Source of the DNA: Philodulcilactobacillus myokonensis
GTDB taxonomy: Bacteria > Bacillota > Bacilli > Lactobacillales > Lactobacillaceae
Direction of reading: 5' to 3'
Assembly: GCF_027923585.1 (NCBI RefSeq)
Contig: NZ_BRPL01000004.1
Span: 62,001 to 126,000 of the forward strand
DNA length: 64,000 bases
Of this stretch, positions 34,921 to 42,629 are shown in pieces. The notes beneath the pieces were generated by a model, which searched no databases, had not been told where the DNA came from, and was given only the letters and a program-made list of their open reading frames with translations. Positions within the stretch are counted from its first letter, which is position 1, and each line of letters begins with the position of its first letter. Position numbers and translations under genes: made by a program.

Positions 34921-36400
34921 TCGAGAACACCTCGCTAACTTTTTGAACGACAAATGATGACATTGCATTAGGTTCAATCACAGGGGATTTAGCAATTGGT
35001 AAATCCCAGATATCAGTTAAATTATTTGGAATCTTGACTTTAGTAGTATTATAAATATTTTTAGTAGTTTGGATTACTGATTGATCATGATGACCTAGAA
35101 TCGCGTCTGAAACAGCACTAACAAATTTATATGGGCTTGCTGTACTCAATAGTATCATTGGTGTCTTTGAATCCTGCTTTTGAATTTTTCGCATCACTTG
35201 ATAACCGGCAGCGGTATGCGGATCCATTAAGTAGTGATATTTTTGATAAACCGTTTTGATTGAATCTTCAATGGCTCGATCGTCACTGAATCCGCAACTA
35301 AAATCTTGTTTGATACGATTTAAAACATCTTTTGAAACCCTGTATTGACCATTTGTTGATAAATCATCCATTAATTGTTTAACATATTCTGCATTTTCGC
35401 CACTCTTATAATAAAGTAATCGTTCAAAATTACTTGAAACTTGGATATCCATACTAGGAGCAACGGTCTTATAGAATTTACGGTTGCGGTTATAAACACC
35501 ATCATGAAAGAAGTCAGCTAAAACGTTATTGGCATTACAAGCAATCACTAATTTTTTAATTGGTAAGCCTAACTTTTTAGCATAATATCCGGCTAAAATA
35601 TCACCGAAATTACCAGTTGGAACGGTAAAATTAATTTGATCACCAATTTGAATTTGATGACTTTGAATTAGCTGTTGATAGGCACTAAAATAATAAACGA
35701 TTTGCGGAATTAAACGGCCAATGTTAATTGAATTGGCACTTGATAAGCTAACGTGTTTACCAATTTGCTTTTTAACATTTTGATTATTAAAAATTTTTTT
35801 AACGTTGGTCTGGGCATCATCAAAGTTACCCTTAATCGATGCGACGTTAGTATTATTGCCCTTGGTTGTTAACATTTGTTGTTGCTGAATCGGACTAACA
35901 CCACCATGTGGGTAGAAGACGGTGATTCCCATTTGCTTTGTGTTTTTGAAACCGGCTAGGGCAGCAGTGCCAGTGTCGCCACTAGTAGCAGCTAAAATCA
36001 TGACCCGTTGTTCTGGCTTTAAGGCGTGTTTCATTAATTGAGGTAATAATTGGAGACCCACGTCTTTAAAGGCACTTGTTGGTCCGTGGAATAGTTCCAG
36101 AACGTGAAAGTTATCGACTTGAACTAGCGGTGTAATCTTTTTAGTGTCAAAAGAATGATCATAAGCGTCGTGAAGACATTGTTTAATTTCTGTTGCTGAG
36201 AAATCTGGCAGCAATTTTTGTAAAATGATGGCAGCCATCCCTTGATAATCTTGTTTCATAATTGAACCTAAATTAATTTTATGATCGGATAAATGGGGCA
36301 AAACAAATAAACCATTATCATCTGAAAATCCTTTGACAATGGCTTCTTTTGTATTAATATGAACGTTTGAATTTCTGGTACTGGTGTACTGTGTTTCCAT
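34907..36400 (-). CDS. thrC: ThrC, threonine synthase
   Basis: The 497-residue PLP enzyme converts O-phosphohomoserine to threonine. The PLP Lys is in TSAFKDVGLQLL, and AATSGDTGTAALAGF and VPTGNFGDILAGY are family motifs. The length and N-terminal YTSTRN segment match the longer threonine synthase class. ATG 36400 has AAAGGAGA upstream and is the first gene of thrC-thrB-ACT. Confidence 0.95.
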   Translation of the reverse strand: METQYTSTRNSNVHINTKEAIVKGFSDDNGLFVLPHLSDHKINLGSIMKQDYQGMAAIILQKLLPDFSATEIKQCLHDAYDHSFDTKKITPLVQVDNFHVLELFHGPTSAFKDVGLQLLPQLMKHALKPEQRVMILAATSGDTGTAALAGFKNTKQMGITVFYPHGGVSPIQQQQMLTTKGNNTNVASIKGNFDDAQTNVKKIFNNQNVKKQIGKHVSLSSANSINIGRLIPQIVYYFSAYQQLIQSHQIQIGDQINFTVPTGNFGDILAGYYAKKLGLPIKKLVIACNANNVLADFFHDGVYNRNRKFYKTVAPSMDIQVSSNFERLLYYKSGENAEYVKQLMDDLSTNGQYRVSKDVLNRIKQDFSCGFSDDRAIEDSIKTVYQKYHYLMDPHTAAGYQVMRKIQKQDSKTPMILLSTASPYKFVSAVSDAILGHHDQSVIQTTKNIYNTTKVKIPNNLTDIWDLPIAKSPVIEPNAMSSFVVQKVSEVFSNDQN

Positions 36401-36439
36401 GGTAATTGGTCTCCTTTGCTGGATAAATTGATTATTAAC

Positions 36440-36468
36440 ATCATAATATGTTATGAATTAAAAGACAA
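36440..36468 (-). promoter_or_regulatory. thrC promoter with embedded palindrome
   Basis: On the minus strand TTGTCT (36468-36463) and TATGAT (36445-36440) are 17 bases apart. CATAA-TATG-TTATG at 36442-36455 overlaps the -10 and spacer, so it could be an operator. A second palindrome (GTATATTT...AAATATAC, 36471-36487) lies just upstream. Confidence 0.6.
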
Positions 36469-36509
36469 GTGTATATTTTAAATATACAGTTAAAGGAGGA
36501 AAATGATTA

Positions 36510-36725
36510 TTGCAACAACTAAATAATAAAATCAAAAAATTAGGGCACATCACTTCATTAATTCTGATTTTATTTATAATTTATGCTATTTTTGCATATT
36601 ATTATAAAATTGACAGTGATATAACTACGATTATATTTGTTATATCTGCATTTTCAATGGGAATTCTTGGTAATAAAAGGAATCAATTAGTAAAAAGAAG
36701 GAAAAATGAAAAAACAAGTCATTAA
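36510..36725 (+). CDS. Small membrane protein, two spans
   Basis: The 71-residue product has two hydrophobic segments (SLILILFIIYAIFAYYY and TTIIFVISAFSMGILG) and a strongly basic tail (KRNQLVKRRKNEK). TTG 36510 is ten bases after AAAGGAGG; the ATG at 36503 opens only an eight-residue frame. The 3' end overlaps a terminator hairpin. The family is not recognised. Confidence 0.65.
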   Translation: MQQLNNKIKKLGHITSLILILFIIYAIFAYYYKIDSDITTIIFVISAFSMGILGNKRNQLVKRRKNEKTSH

Positions 36726-36752
36726 AATAAAAATTTGAATGACTTGTTTTCT
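36708..36752. terminator. Terminator between 36510 gene and paiA-like gene
   Basis: AAAACAAGTCATT pairs with AATGACTTGTTTT; the arms contain A- and T-runs, so it can act on both strands. Confidence 0.8.
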
Positions 36753-36765
36753 AAATACATTATTT

Positions 36766-37281
36766 TCAGACTTGTTTTTTCATTAAAATATCCCTTTGTG
36801 CATCATCACCCAATTGAAATACATGGTCACTAAATGGTTTGAAACCGAGATGTTTATAAAATGCTTTTCCATTTTCATTGTGTTCCCACACACCAAGCCA
36901 GATTGTTTTTTTATGATGCTTCTTAGCTTCAGCAATGGCCTTATCAAATAATTTTCTTCCTAAACCTAATTTTTGCATGGTTTTAACGAGATAAATCCTT
37001 TCAACTTCTAAATCATCATTACTCATTTTTTCAGATTGGGCATCATTTAAATTTAATTTTAAATAACCAGCAATCTTATGATTAGTTTTAATAAAATAGA
37101 ATTGTGAATTAGGATTATTGATTTCTTTAAGAAGTTTCTCTTTATTATATGCTTGTTTTAAATATTCATCTAAATTTTTTTGACTGTTCTGTGCGCCAAA
37201 TGTTTCTGAAAAGGTCTTCCGACTAATTTTTTGTAATTCATTGACATTTTCTTGATTGCACTTAATAATTGAACTTTTCAT
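36766..37281 (-). CDS. GNAT N-acetyltransferase, PaiA-like (spermidine acetyltransferase)
   Basis: The 171-residue protein closely follows the Bacillus PaiA pattern: ISRKTFSETFGAQNS near the start, AGYLKLNLNDAQSE, VERIYLVK, the acetyl-CoA loop QKLGLGRKLFDKA, and IWLGVWEHNENGKAFYKHLGF. PaiA acetylates spermidine and spermine. ATG 37281 follows TTGGAGGA. PaiB is not adjacent. Polyamine substrate is inferred from similarity recalled, not tested. Confidence 0.82.
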   Translation of the reverse strand: MKSSIIKCNQENVNELQKISRKTFSETFGAQNSQKNLDEYLKQAYNKEKLLKEINNPNSQFYFIKTNHKIAGYLKLNLNDAQSEKMSNDDLEVERIYLVKTMQKLGLGRKLFDKAIAEAKKHHKKTIWLGVWEHNENGKAFYKHLGFKPFSDHVFQLGDDAQRDILMKKQV

Positions 37282-37370
37282 ATTAAATCCTCCAATTAAG
37301 TTTAATTCGTAAATAATTGTACTAAAATATAAATATAATTTAAAATTTAATTAATGAGGGGATTATTGAT

Positions 37371-37856
37371 TTGCTAATTAATATCTTAGGCTTTATTGGG
37401 GCCTGGTTACTTTTTATGTTCCCATTGTATCAAGGAATATTAGATATCAATGATCAGGATTTAATTGTGTCTAATATTATAAAGAAAAGCCGAAAAAATA
37501 AAAGTGTATTTAGAAAAAACATTTCTAGATTTTTATGGTTAATTCCACCATTAAAAGTTCATTTAGAACGTGAACGTTCGCTTGCAATTCTAAGAAGCAG
37601 CAATAATGATGCTAATTTTGATGATATTTATTCTTTATTAAATAAAGCGACTGCTTGGGTTTATGTTGCATTTGCCGGCGTATTGAACGGAATTGTTGCT
37701 ACTAATGATTTATTGCAGGAAGCAGATGTTTCTCATCCAATTTGGTCGTTAGTTATTATTAGCTTGATTATGATTATCATTAGTATTTTTTACATTGGCT
37801 ATCGGATTAGTGACCATCGTAAACAAAAGTTGTATGTTAAAGCACACGGTAAATAA
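37371..37856 (+). CDS. Membrane protein of unknown function
   Basis: The 161-residue product has an N-terminal span (ILGFIGAWLLFMFPLYQGI), a central charged region (KKSRKNKSVFRKN, HLERERSLAILR) and two C-terminal spans (AWVYVAFAGVLNGIVA, SLVIISLIMIIISIFYIGY). TTG 37371 follows GAGGGGAT. It precedes the disrupted acetyltransferase gene by 14 bases and may form an operon with it. I do not recognise the family. Confidence 0.75.
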   Translation: MLINILGFIGAWLLFMFPLYQGILDINDQDLIVSNIIKKSRKNKSVFRKNISRFLWLIPPLKVHLERERSLAILRSSNNDANFDDIYSLLNKATAWVYVAFAGVLNGIVATNDLLQEADVSHPIWSLVIISLIMIIISIFYIGYRISDHRKQKLYVKAHGK

Positions 37857-37870
37857 AGGGAGCTATCATC

Positions 37871-38371
37871 ATGGATAACGAAACTAATTTTCGGATTGCT
37901 GAAAATCAAGATTTAAAATCAATTGTTAATATTTATAATCAAAGTATCCCTGGGCATATGGCCACTGCGGATACTGAGCCGGTTAGTGTTGAATCTAAAC
38001 GGAAATGGTTCAAGCAATATACACCTGATCATTTTCCAATGTGGGTCATTGAATTTAACCATCAATTTGCTGGCTGGGTTGGTTTATCAGAATTTTATGG
38101 TCGACCGGCATACCATTGAACTGCTGAAATTAGTATCTATCTAGATCAAAAATTTCAGCACGAAGGAATTGGTCAAAAGACAATTGTATTTGTTGAAAAA
38201 CAAGCTCCTAAGTTAAAAATTACGACAATTTTAGCGGTTGTTTTTGGTCACAATCAACCAAGTCAAAAATTATTCTTAAGAAATCATTTTGAACGTTGGG
38301 GTCATTTACCAGAAGTGGCTGTTTTAGGCGGTAAATTAAGAGATGTTGATATTTTGGGTAAGAAAGTATAA
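37871..38371 (+). pseudogene. GNAT acetyltransferase interrupted by one in-frame TGA
   Basis: The frame encodes a phosphinothricin-acetyltransferase-like GNAT protein of 165 codons. It runs from FRIAENQDLKSIVNIYNQ through WVGLSEFYGRPAYH, then a TGA at 38117-38119, then continues in the same frame with TAEISIYLDQKFQHEGIGQKT and FERWGHLPEVAVLGGK to TAA 38371. CGA (Arg) to TGA by one transition would explain the stop, since Arg or a similar residue is common before TAEISIY. Everything else is intact, so the mutation is recent, or the base call is wrong. Confidence 0.85.
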
Positions 38372-38439
38372 ATGTCGACTTAATTTAGTTTTAACTAAAA
38401 ATCATCTGTTATTAATCTAAATTTGTTATATAATTGATG

Positions 38440-38474
38440 AAAGGGAAATGATTAAATCCGCATTTCCTTTTTAA
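38440..38474 (+). terminator. Hairpin with T-run upstream of the YczE-like gene
   Basis: AAAGGGAAATG pairs with CATTTCCTTT (one bulged G), followed by TTAATTTG. It lies just after a TATAAT at 38428-38433, so it may end the upstream transcript or attenuate the next gene. Confidence 0.6.
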
Positions 38475-38535
38475 TTTGTTTATTTTTTGGAGATGACACT
38501 TTATTAAAGCGATTAACGAAAGGGACAACAATCCC

Positions 38536-39174
38536 ATGAGTGTTCGTTTGATTGCATTATTATTGGGATTAATAATTAACGCAATTGGTAATGCCTTAAC
38601 AATTGTTTCCAGTAGTGGAGCATCAATTTATACCGCCGCACCGATTAATTTAGATCATGTTTTTCCAATTTCAATTGGGATTATTATTTTTATTATTGGA
38701 ATTATTAATATCATCATTAATATGATATTGTTACGTAAAATCGATTTATGGCGGGTTTTTAGTCAAATTATTTATATGATGTTCTTTAGCTACATTATTA
38801 ATTTTTTTGTTGCCTTGATTACTAAATTGGGCGTCAAAAACTGGGGCTATTTTCCTCAAATTCTAGTTTCATTACTGGGTGTAACATTAGTTTTTGTTGC
38901 CGTTTCAATTTATCAACGTGCTAATATTATGATGCATCCCAATGATGATACAACTAATATTTTAAGGTTTAAATATTTTCATGGCAGTGCAATTTGGTCA
39001 CAGTTTGCCGATTCAGTTCCACCACTACTAATTGTGATTATCTGTGGCTTCATTGTTGGTAAAGTTTATTCTATCAATATCGGAACCATTTATTCTATTT
39101 TTTGTAATGGTTTAATCATCAAACTATCAGATAAATACATCTGGCACAGCTTAAAGCATAATTTTAACGATTAA
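38536..39174 (+). CDS. YczE/YyaS/YitT-type integral membrane protein
   Basis: The 212-residue protein has about five or six spans and the N-terminal pattern LIALLLGLIINAIGNALTI of the YczE/YyaS group of uncharacterised membrane proteins. GAAAGGGA precedes ATG 38536 by about ten bases. No substrate or partner can be named. It is a single gene with a weak terminator. Confidence 0.72.
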   Translation: MSVRLIALLLGLIINAIGNALTIVSSSGASIYTAAPINLDHVFPISIGIIIFIIGIINIIINMILLRKIDLWRVFSQIIYMMFFSYIINFFVALITKLGVKNWGYFPQILVSLLGVTLVFVAVSIYQRANIMMHPNDDTTNILRFKYFHGSAIWSQFADSVPPLLIVIICGFIVGKVYSINIGTIYSIFCNGLIIKLSDKYIWHSLKHNFND

Positions 39175-39176
39175 TA

Positions 39177-39212
39177 AATAATAGTCATTTTTTAATGGCT
39201 ATTTTTTTGTGT
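39177..39212 (+). terminator. Terminator after the YczE-like gene
   Basis: A short stem AATAGTCATT / AATGGCTATT with a small T loop and a seven-T tail. Confidence 0.7.
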
Positions 39213-39315
39213 TAATATAAGATTATAATTAAATTAAAATAGATATAATTTTATGAAAGAAATGATTTGAAATAAAATTAATCCACACTGATTTTAATAT
39301 GTTAAGGACCATTGA

Positions 39316-39546
39316 GTGGGTAATGTTGAACCAGAAACCCTGGCAACCCACTTTGTTGATTATTGTGATTAGATTGGTGGTAATCCGCAGCCTTTGATTG
39401 ATGCTGGCTACATTGATGCTAATAATGCTATTATTCAGGGCTTAACTAATAAGGGCAAACAGGCCTGGAAAGAATATAAATCAAATCAATTTAAATCAGT
39501 ACGAATGAAAGCCTTTATTCTAAACAAAATGAACAAAGGCTTTTAG
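39316..39546 (+). pseudogene. Gene remnant of unknown family
   Basis: In one frame from GTG 39316, MGNVEPETLATHFVDYCD is stopped by TAG 39370. The frame then stays open as IGGNPQPLIDAGYIDANNAI and GLTNKGKQAWKEYKSNQ to TAG 39546. The residue composition looks like real protein on both sides of the stop, unlike the surrounding non-coding DNA. There is no good ribosome binding site. A hairpin (AAAGCCTTT / AAAGGCTTTT, 39508-39545) covers its end. It may be a decayed gene; the family is not recognised. Confidence 0.45.
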
Positions 39547-39595
39547 TTTATAATTATATAATGATTAAAATGTTAAACAAAAATTATAAAAATGG

Positions 39596-39624
39596 TTGAA
39601 ATTATTAAAATTAAATGTTATTCT
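39596..39624 (+). promoter_or_regulatory. Candidate promoter of the aromatic operon
   Basis: TTGAAA (39596-39601) and TATTCT (39619-39624) with a 17-base spacer lie about 70 bases upstream of the leader ORF. The -10 match is moderate. Confidence 0.45.
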
Positions 39625-39697
39625 TGCAACAGTTAAAAATTTACTAATGCAAATGTTATCTAATTCTTATTAAAATAAATGAAAGGTCGTTTTGTTA

Positions 39698-39766
39698 ATG
39701 ATTAAGTTATTTAGACATCGTTTTAATACATATTATCGCAATTTCGCAGCAAAGTATTATCGATAG
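39698..39766 (+). CDS. Leader peptide rich in Tyr and Phe codons
   Basis: A 22-codon ORF with ATG 39698 and a GAAAGGTCG ribosome binding site about eight bases upstream. It contains four Tyr codons in two TAT-TAT pairs (codons 12-13 and 20-21) and three Phe codons (5, 9 and 16), seven of 22 residues. The other residues are mainly Arg, Lys, Asn and Ala. It stops at TAG 39764, exactly where the first arm of the downstream hairpin chain begins. Composition and position before an aromatic amino acid operon are those of an attenuation leader peptide sensing charged tRNA-Tyr and tRNA-Phe. Confidence 0.8.
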   Translation: MIKLFRHRFNTYYRNFAAKYYR

Positions 39767-39960
39767 TACTTGCACTCCTCTTTGGATGCAAGTACTCAAA
39801 GTACTTGTATCTAAGCGGAATTGCTAGTTGTTGCTACTTTCGGTTAGGTACCTATATCTAACCGGTAGCAATTTAAACTAATCATTTAAATTGGATATCT
39901 TTAAATGGCTTAATTTTAGCAAATTAAATGCCGGTTAGATTAAATCTAGCCGGCATTTTT
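39765..39960 (+). promoter_or_regulatory. Attenuator: chain of mutually exclusive hairpins
   Basis: By eye, these helices compete. A (39765-39774) pairs with B (39787-39796), or B extended (39784-39796) pairs with C (39800-39812, 13 pairs including two G-U). H (39807-39817) pairs with D (39841-39851, one mismatch), or D (39831-39847) pairs with E (39858-39871). E (39856-39865) pairs perfectly with F (39931-39940), or F (39926-39940) pairs with G (39944-39958), the terminator. A:B frees H, so H:D and E:F (antiterminator) can form. B:C traps H, so D:E and F:G (terminator) form. A ribosome at the leader stop would mask A and favour termination; one stalled at early Tyr or Phe codons would not. 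No energies were calculated. Confidence 0.72.
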
Positions 39961-39966
39961 ATTTTG
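39926..39966 (+). terminator. Attenuator terminator
   Basis: AAATGCCGGTTAGAT pairs with ATCTAGCCGGCATTT over 15 positions with one G-T pair and a TAA loop, followed by TTATTTT. It lies directly before the ribosome binding site (GGAGGAAT) of the first structural gene. Confidence 0.92.
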
Positions 39967-39978
39967 GAGGAATTATTG

Positions 39979-41193
39979 ATGGATATTACAGGACGAAAAG
40001 TAAATGTGAATCAAATCACAAAAAAACATCGATTAAGTATGAGTCTATTCTTGAATTACTTTGTTCATGGGATGGTATTGGTTGTTTTAACTCAAAACAT
40101 GATGTCATTGGCTCATAGCTGGGAGACGACATTGTCAATTGTTTCATATGTTATTTCTGGAATTGGAATTGGCCGGTTGATTGCATACCCAATTACAGGC
40201 TACTTATCAGATCGAATCAATCGAAAGATATTTATCTTATTTGGGATGCTCTGTTACTTTATCTTTTTAATCGCAACCCCATTTGCTTCTAATTTTGTTC
40301 TTGCATACTTCTTATCAATTTTGTCTGGTTTTGGTAACTCTGCTCTAGATACTGGGACGTACACAACGTTAGTTGAAATTAATCATGGATCTGGACGTGC
40401 CACCGTTTTATTGAAAGCATTCATTTCATTAGGTGATTTTCTATTACCATTAGTGGTTGCATTTCTTTCAAGTGAACATCTATGGTTTGGATTTTCATTT
40501 ATGATTCCAGCAACCGTACTGTTTTTCAATTTTATTAACTTATTAAACATTAAATTTCCTAAGATTAAATCTCAAAATGAAAAGAGCATCACAAGTGATT
40601 GGCATTTAAGTAAACTCCGCCGGGTTGTTTCAACAGCTGCATTGATGGGATATGGTTACACTTCAATGGCATTAATGCTGGTCTTTACTCAATGGATAAC
40701 TTTATATGGTGAAAGGGTATTAAATTTAAATAACCTATCTGCCCATTTCCTACTATCACTTTACAGCATCGGTTCCATCATTGGTGTCATTACTTTGTCC
40801 ATTCTATTAAAACGGGAATCCAGAGAAATTCCACTATTAGTAATTTTAAATTTTGCAACGTTAATTTCATTATTAATTATTTTAATATCTAAACTCACTT
40901 TAATAACTGATGTTGCTAGTATGATATTTGGTTTTTCAGCCGCTGGCGGTGTGATGCAGACTGGCTTAACCATTTTTATGCAGTTATTCCCCAAGCACCG
41001 TGGTGCAATTACAGGTATTTTTTACTTCTTTGGCAGCATTGCTTCGTTAACCATTCCATTAGTAACTGGGATGTTATCCCAACGTGGAATTACGTTTGCA
41101 TTTAATTTTAACTTAATAATTGCTGCGGTTAGCGTTATTTTAGCTTTAATCACCATGCTTTCACTCGGGCAAACTAAGGAGGATACAAAATGA
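39979..41193 (+). CDS. MFS transporter of the aromatic operon
   Basis: The 404-residue protein is a major facilitator with about 12 spans. RLIAYPITGYLSDRINRKIFILFG is the MFS loop 2-3 signature. The start is ATG 39979 after GGAGGAAT; the longer frame from 39928 begins inside the terminator and is rejected. It is the first gene after the attenuator and overlaps chorismate mutase (ATGA). Transport of an aromatic amino acid, shikimate or a related precursor is inferred from context only; direction is unknown. Confidence 0.85.
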   Translation: MDITGRKVNVNQITKKHRLSMSLFLNYFVHGMVLVVLTQNMMSLAHSWETTLSIVSYVISGIGIGRLIAYPITGYLSDRINRKIFILFGMLCYFIFLIATPFASNFVLAYFLSILSGFGNSALDTGTYTTLVEINHGSGRATVLLKAFISLGDFLLPLVVAFLSSEHLWFGFSFMIPATVLFFNFINLLNIKFPKIKSQNEKSITSDWHLSKLRRVVSTAALMGYGYTSMALMLVFTQWITLYGERVLNLNNLSAHFLLSLYSIGSIIGVITLSILLKRESREIPLLVILNFATLISLLIILISKLTLITDVASMIFGFSAAGGVMQTGLTIFMQLFPKHRGAITGIFYFFGSIASLTIPLVTGMLSQRGITFAFNFNLIIAAVSVILALITMLSLGQTKEDTK

Positions 41194-41441
41194 CATTAGA
41201 TCAAAAACGTCAGCAGATTGATCAAATTGATCAACAAATTGTTGAATTATTGGAACAACGGTTTCAAATTGGGAAATCAATTGGCGAATATAAAAAAATA
41301 CATCACCTACCGATTCTTAATACTAACCGCGAATATCAAGTATTGGAACGAATTAATAAAATCGTAAGAAACAAAAGAAACTCAAAACAAATTCAACGAA
41401 TTTTTCGAACTATTATGAATCAAACTAAAACGATTGAATAG
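41190..41441 (+). CDS. Chorismate mutase (AroQ type, monofunctional)
   Basis: The 83-residue all-helical protein matches the AroQ fold: IDQIDQQIVELLEQRFQIGKSIGEYKK contains the catalytic Arg and Lys positions, and NTNREYQVLERI the second helix. It converts chorismate to prephenate, the branch to Phe and Tyr. AAGGAGGA precedes ATG 41190, which overlaps the transporter stop. Confidence 0.9.
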   Translation: MTLDQKRQQIDQIDQQIVELLEQRFQIGKSIGEYKKIHHLPILNTNREYQVLERINKIVRNKRNSKQIQRIFRTIMNQTKTIE

Positions 41442-41454
41442 AGGATGATCATTT

Positions 41455-42621
41455 ATGCATTTTATGACAGCTGGAGAATCACATGGACCAAGTTTAACTG
41501 GAATCTTAGAAGGCATCCCTGCCGGGTTACAATTGAATATTAAATCAATTAATCAAAAATTAGCGGATCGGCAAGGTGGTTATGGACGCGGCAATCGTCA
41601 GAAGATTGAACACGATCAAGTTAAAATTACCGGCGGGGTCAGGCATCAAATCACACTTGGTTCGCCGATTGCTTTAACCATTCTGAATCGTGACCATAAA
41701 CATTGGAAAGAAATTATGGATCCTAATAGTAGTGCAACCTCACAAAATACGCTTAGGAAAGTTACCCGTCCAAGACCAGGTCATGCTGATTTAGTTGGTG
41801 GGATGAAATATCACCATAGGGATTTTAGAAATGTTTTAGAACGTTCATCTGCTAGGGAAACTGCCATGCGGGTTGCCATTGGTGCCATTTGTGAACAATT
41901 ACTTCAGCAGTTAGGGATTCAAATTGTAGGATATGTAAAACAAGTTGGTTCCATTAAAGCCGATCAAAAGCAAAATTTATCAGTTGAACAGATTAACCAT
42001 GAAATTACAAAAAATGATTTAAGAATTTTAAATCAGGAAAAAGTTGAACCGATTCACCATTTAATTGATCGAACAAAGCGGGATGGCGATACCCTTGGTG
42101 GAATTCTGAAGGTAATTGTCGATAATGTTCCCGCAGGTTTAGGTAGTTACGTTAGCTGGGATACTAAATTAGATGGTAAGTTAGCAGCTGCTGTTATGGG
42201 AGTTAATGCAATGAAGGGTGTTGAAATCGGTGAAGGCTTTGAAGCAGCCTCTAAATTTGGCAGTCAAGTCATGGATCCGATTGATTGGCAGAAGAAGAAA
42301 GGGTGGTTTCGTGATTCTGATCACTTAGGCGGTTTTGAAGGCGGGATGACGAATGGGATGCCATTGGTGGTTCAAGCTGCGATGAAACCAATTCCAACGT
42401 TATACAAGCCATTAAAAAGCGTGGATGTCAATACTAAACAAATTTCAAAGGCTAACATTGAGCGTTCAGATGTAACGGCGATTGTTCCGGCGTCAATTGT
42501 CGTTGAAAGTGTTGTTGCCATTGAATTAGCCAAGAGTATTACGGAAACGTTTGATGGCAGTAATATGGATCGTTTAAAACAACAAGTTACCTCTTACAGA
42601 AAAGAACTCTTAAATTTCTAG
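41455..42621 (+). CDS. aroC: AroC, chorismate synthase
   Basis: The 388-residue enzyme turns EPSP into chorismate using reduced FMN. Signatures are MTAGESHGPSL at the start, RPGHADLVGGMKY, RSSARETAMRVAIGA and the C-terminal PASIVVESVVA. GAGGATGA lies upstream of ATG 41455, 13 bases after chorismate mutase. Called aroF in some Gram-positive schemes. Confidence 0.95.
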   Translation: MHFMTAGESHGPSLTGILEGIPAGLQLNIKSINQKLADRQGGYGRGNRQKIEHDQVKITGGVRHQITLGSPIALTILNRDHKHWKEIMDPNSSATSQNTLRKVTRPRPGHADLVGGMKYHHRDFRNVLERSSARETAMRVAIGAICEQLLQQLGIQIVGYVKQVGSIKADQKQNLSVEQINHEITKNDLRILNQEKVEPIHHLIDRTKRDGDTLGGILKVIVDNVPAGLGSYVSWDTKLDGKLAAAVMGVNAMKGVEIGEGFEAASKFGSQVMDPIDWQKKKGWFRDSDHLGGFEGGMTNGMPLVVQAAMKPIPTLYKPLKSVDVNTKQISKANIERSDVTAIVPASIVVESVVAIELAKSITETFDGSNMDRLKQQVTSYRKELLNF

Positions 42622-42629
42622 GTGAATAA

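Noticed and set aside
39765-39960. T-box or metabolite riboswitch as an explanation of the aromatic leader
   Set aside because: There is no T-box core (GGTGGNACCGCG type) and no specifier loop; the leader ORF rich in Tyr/Phe codons explains the layout better.
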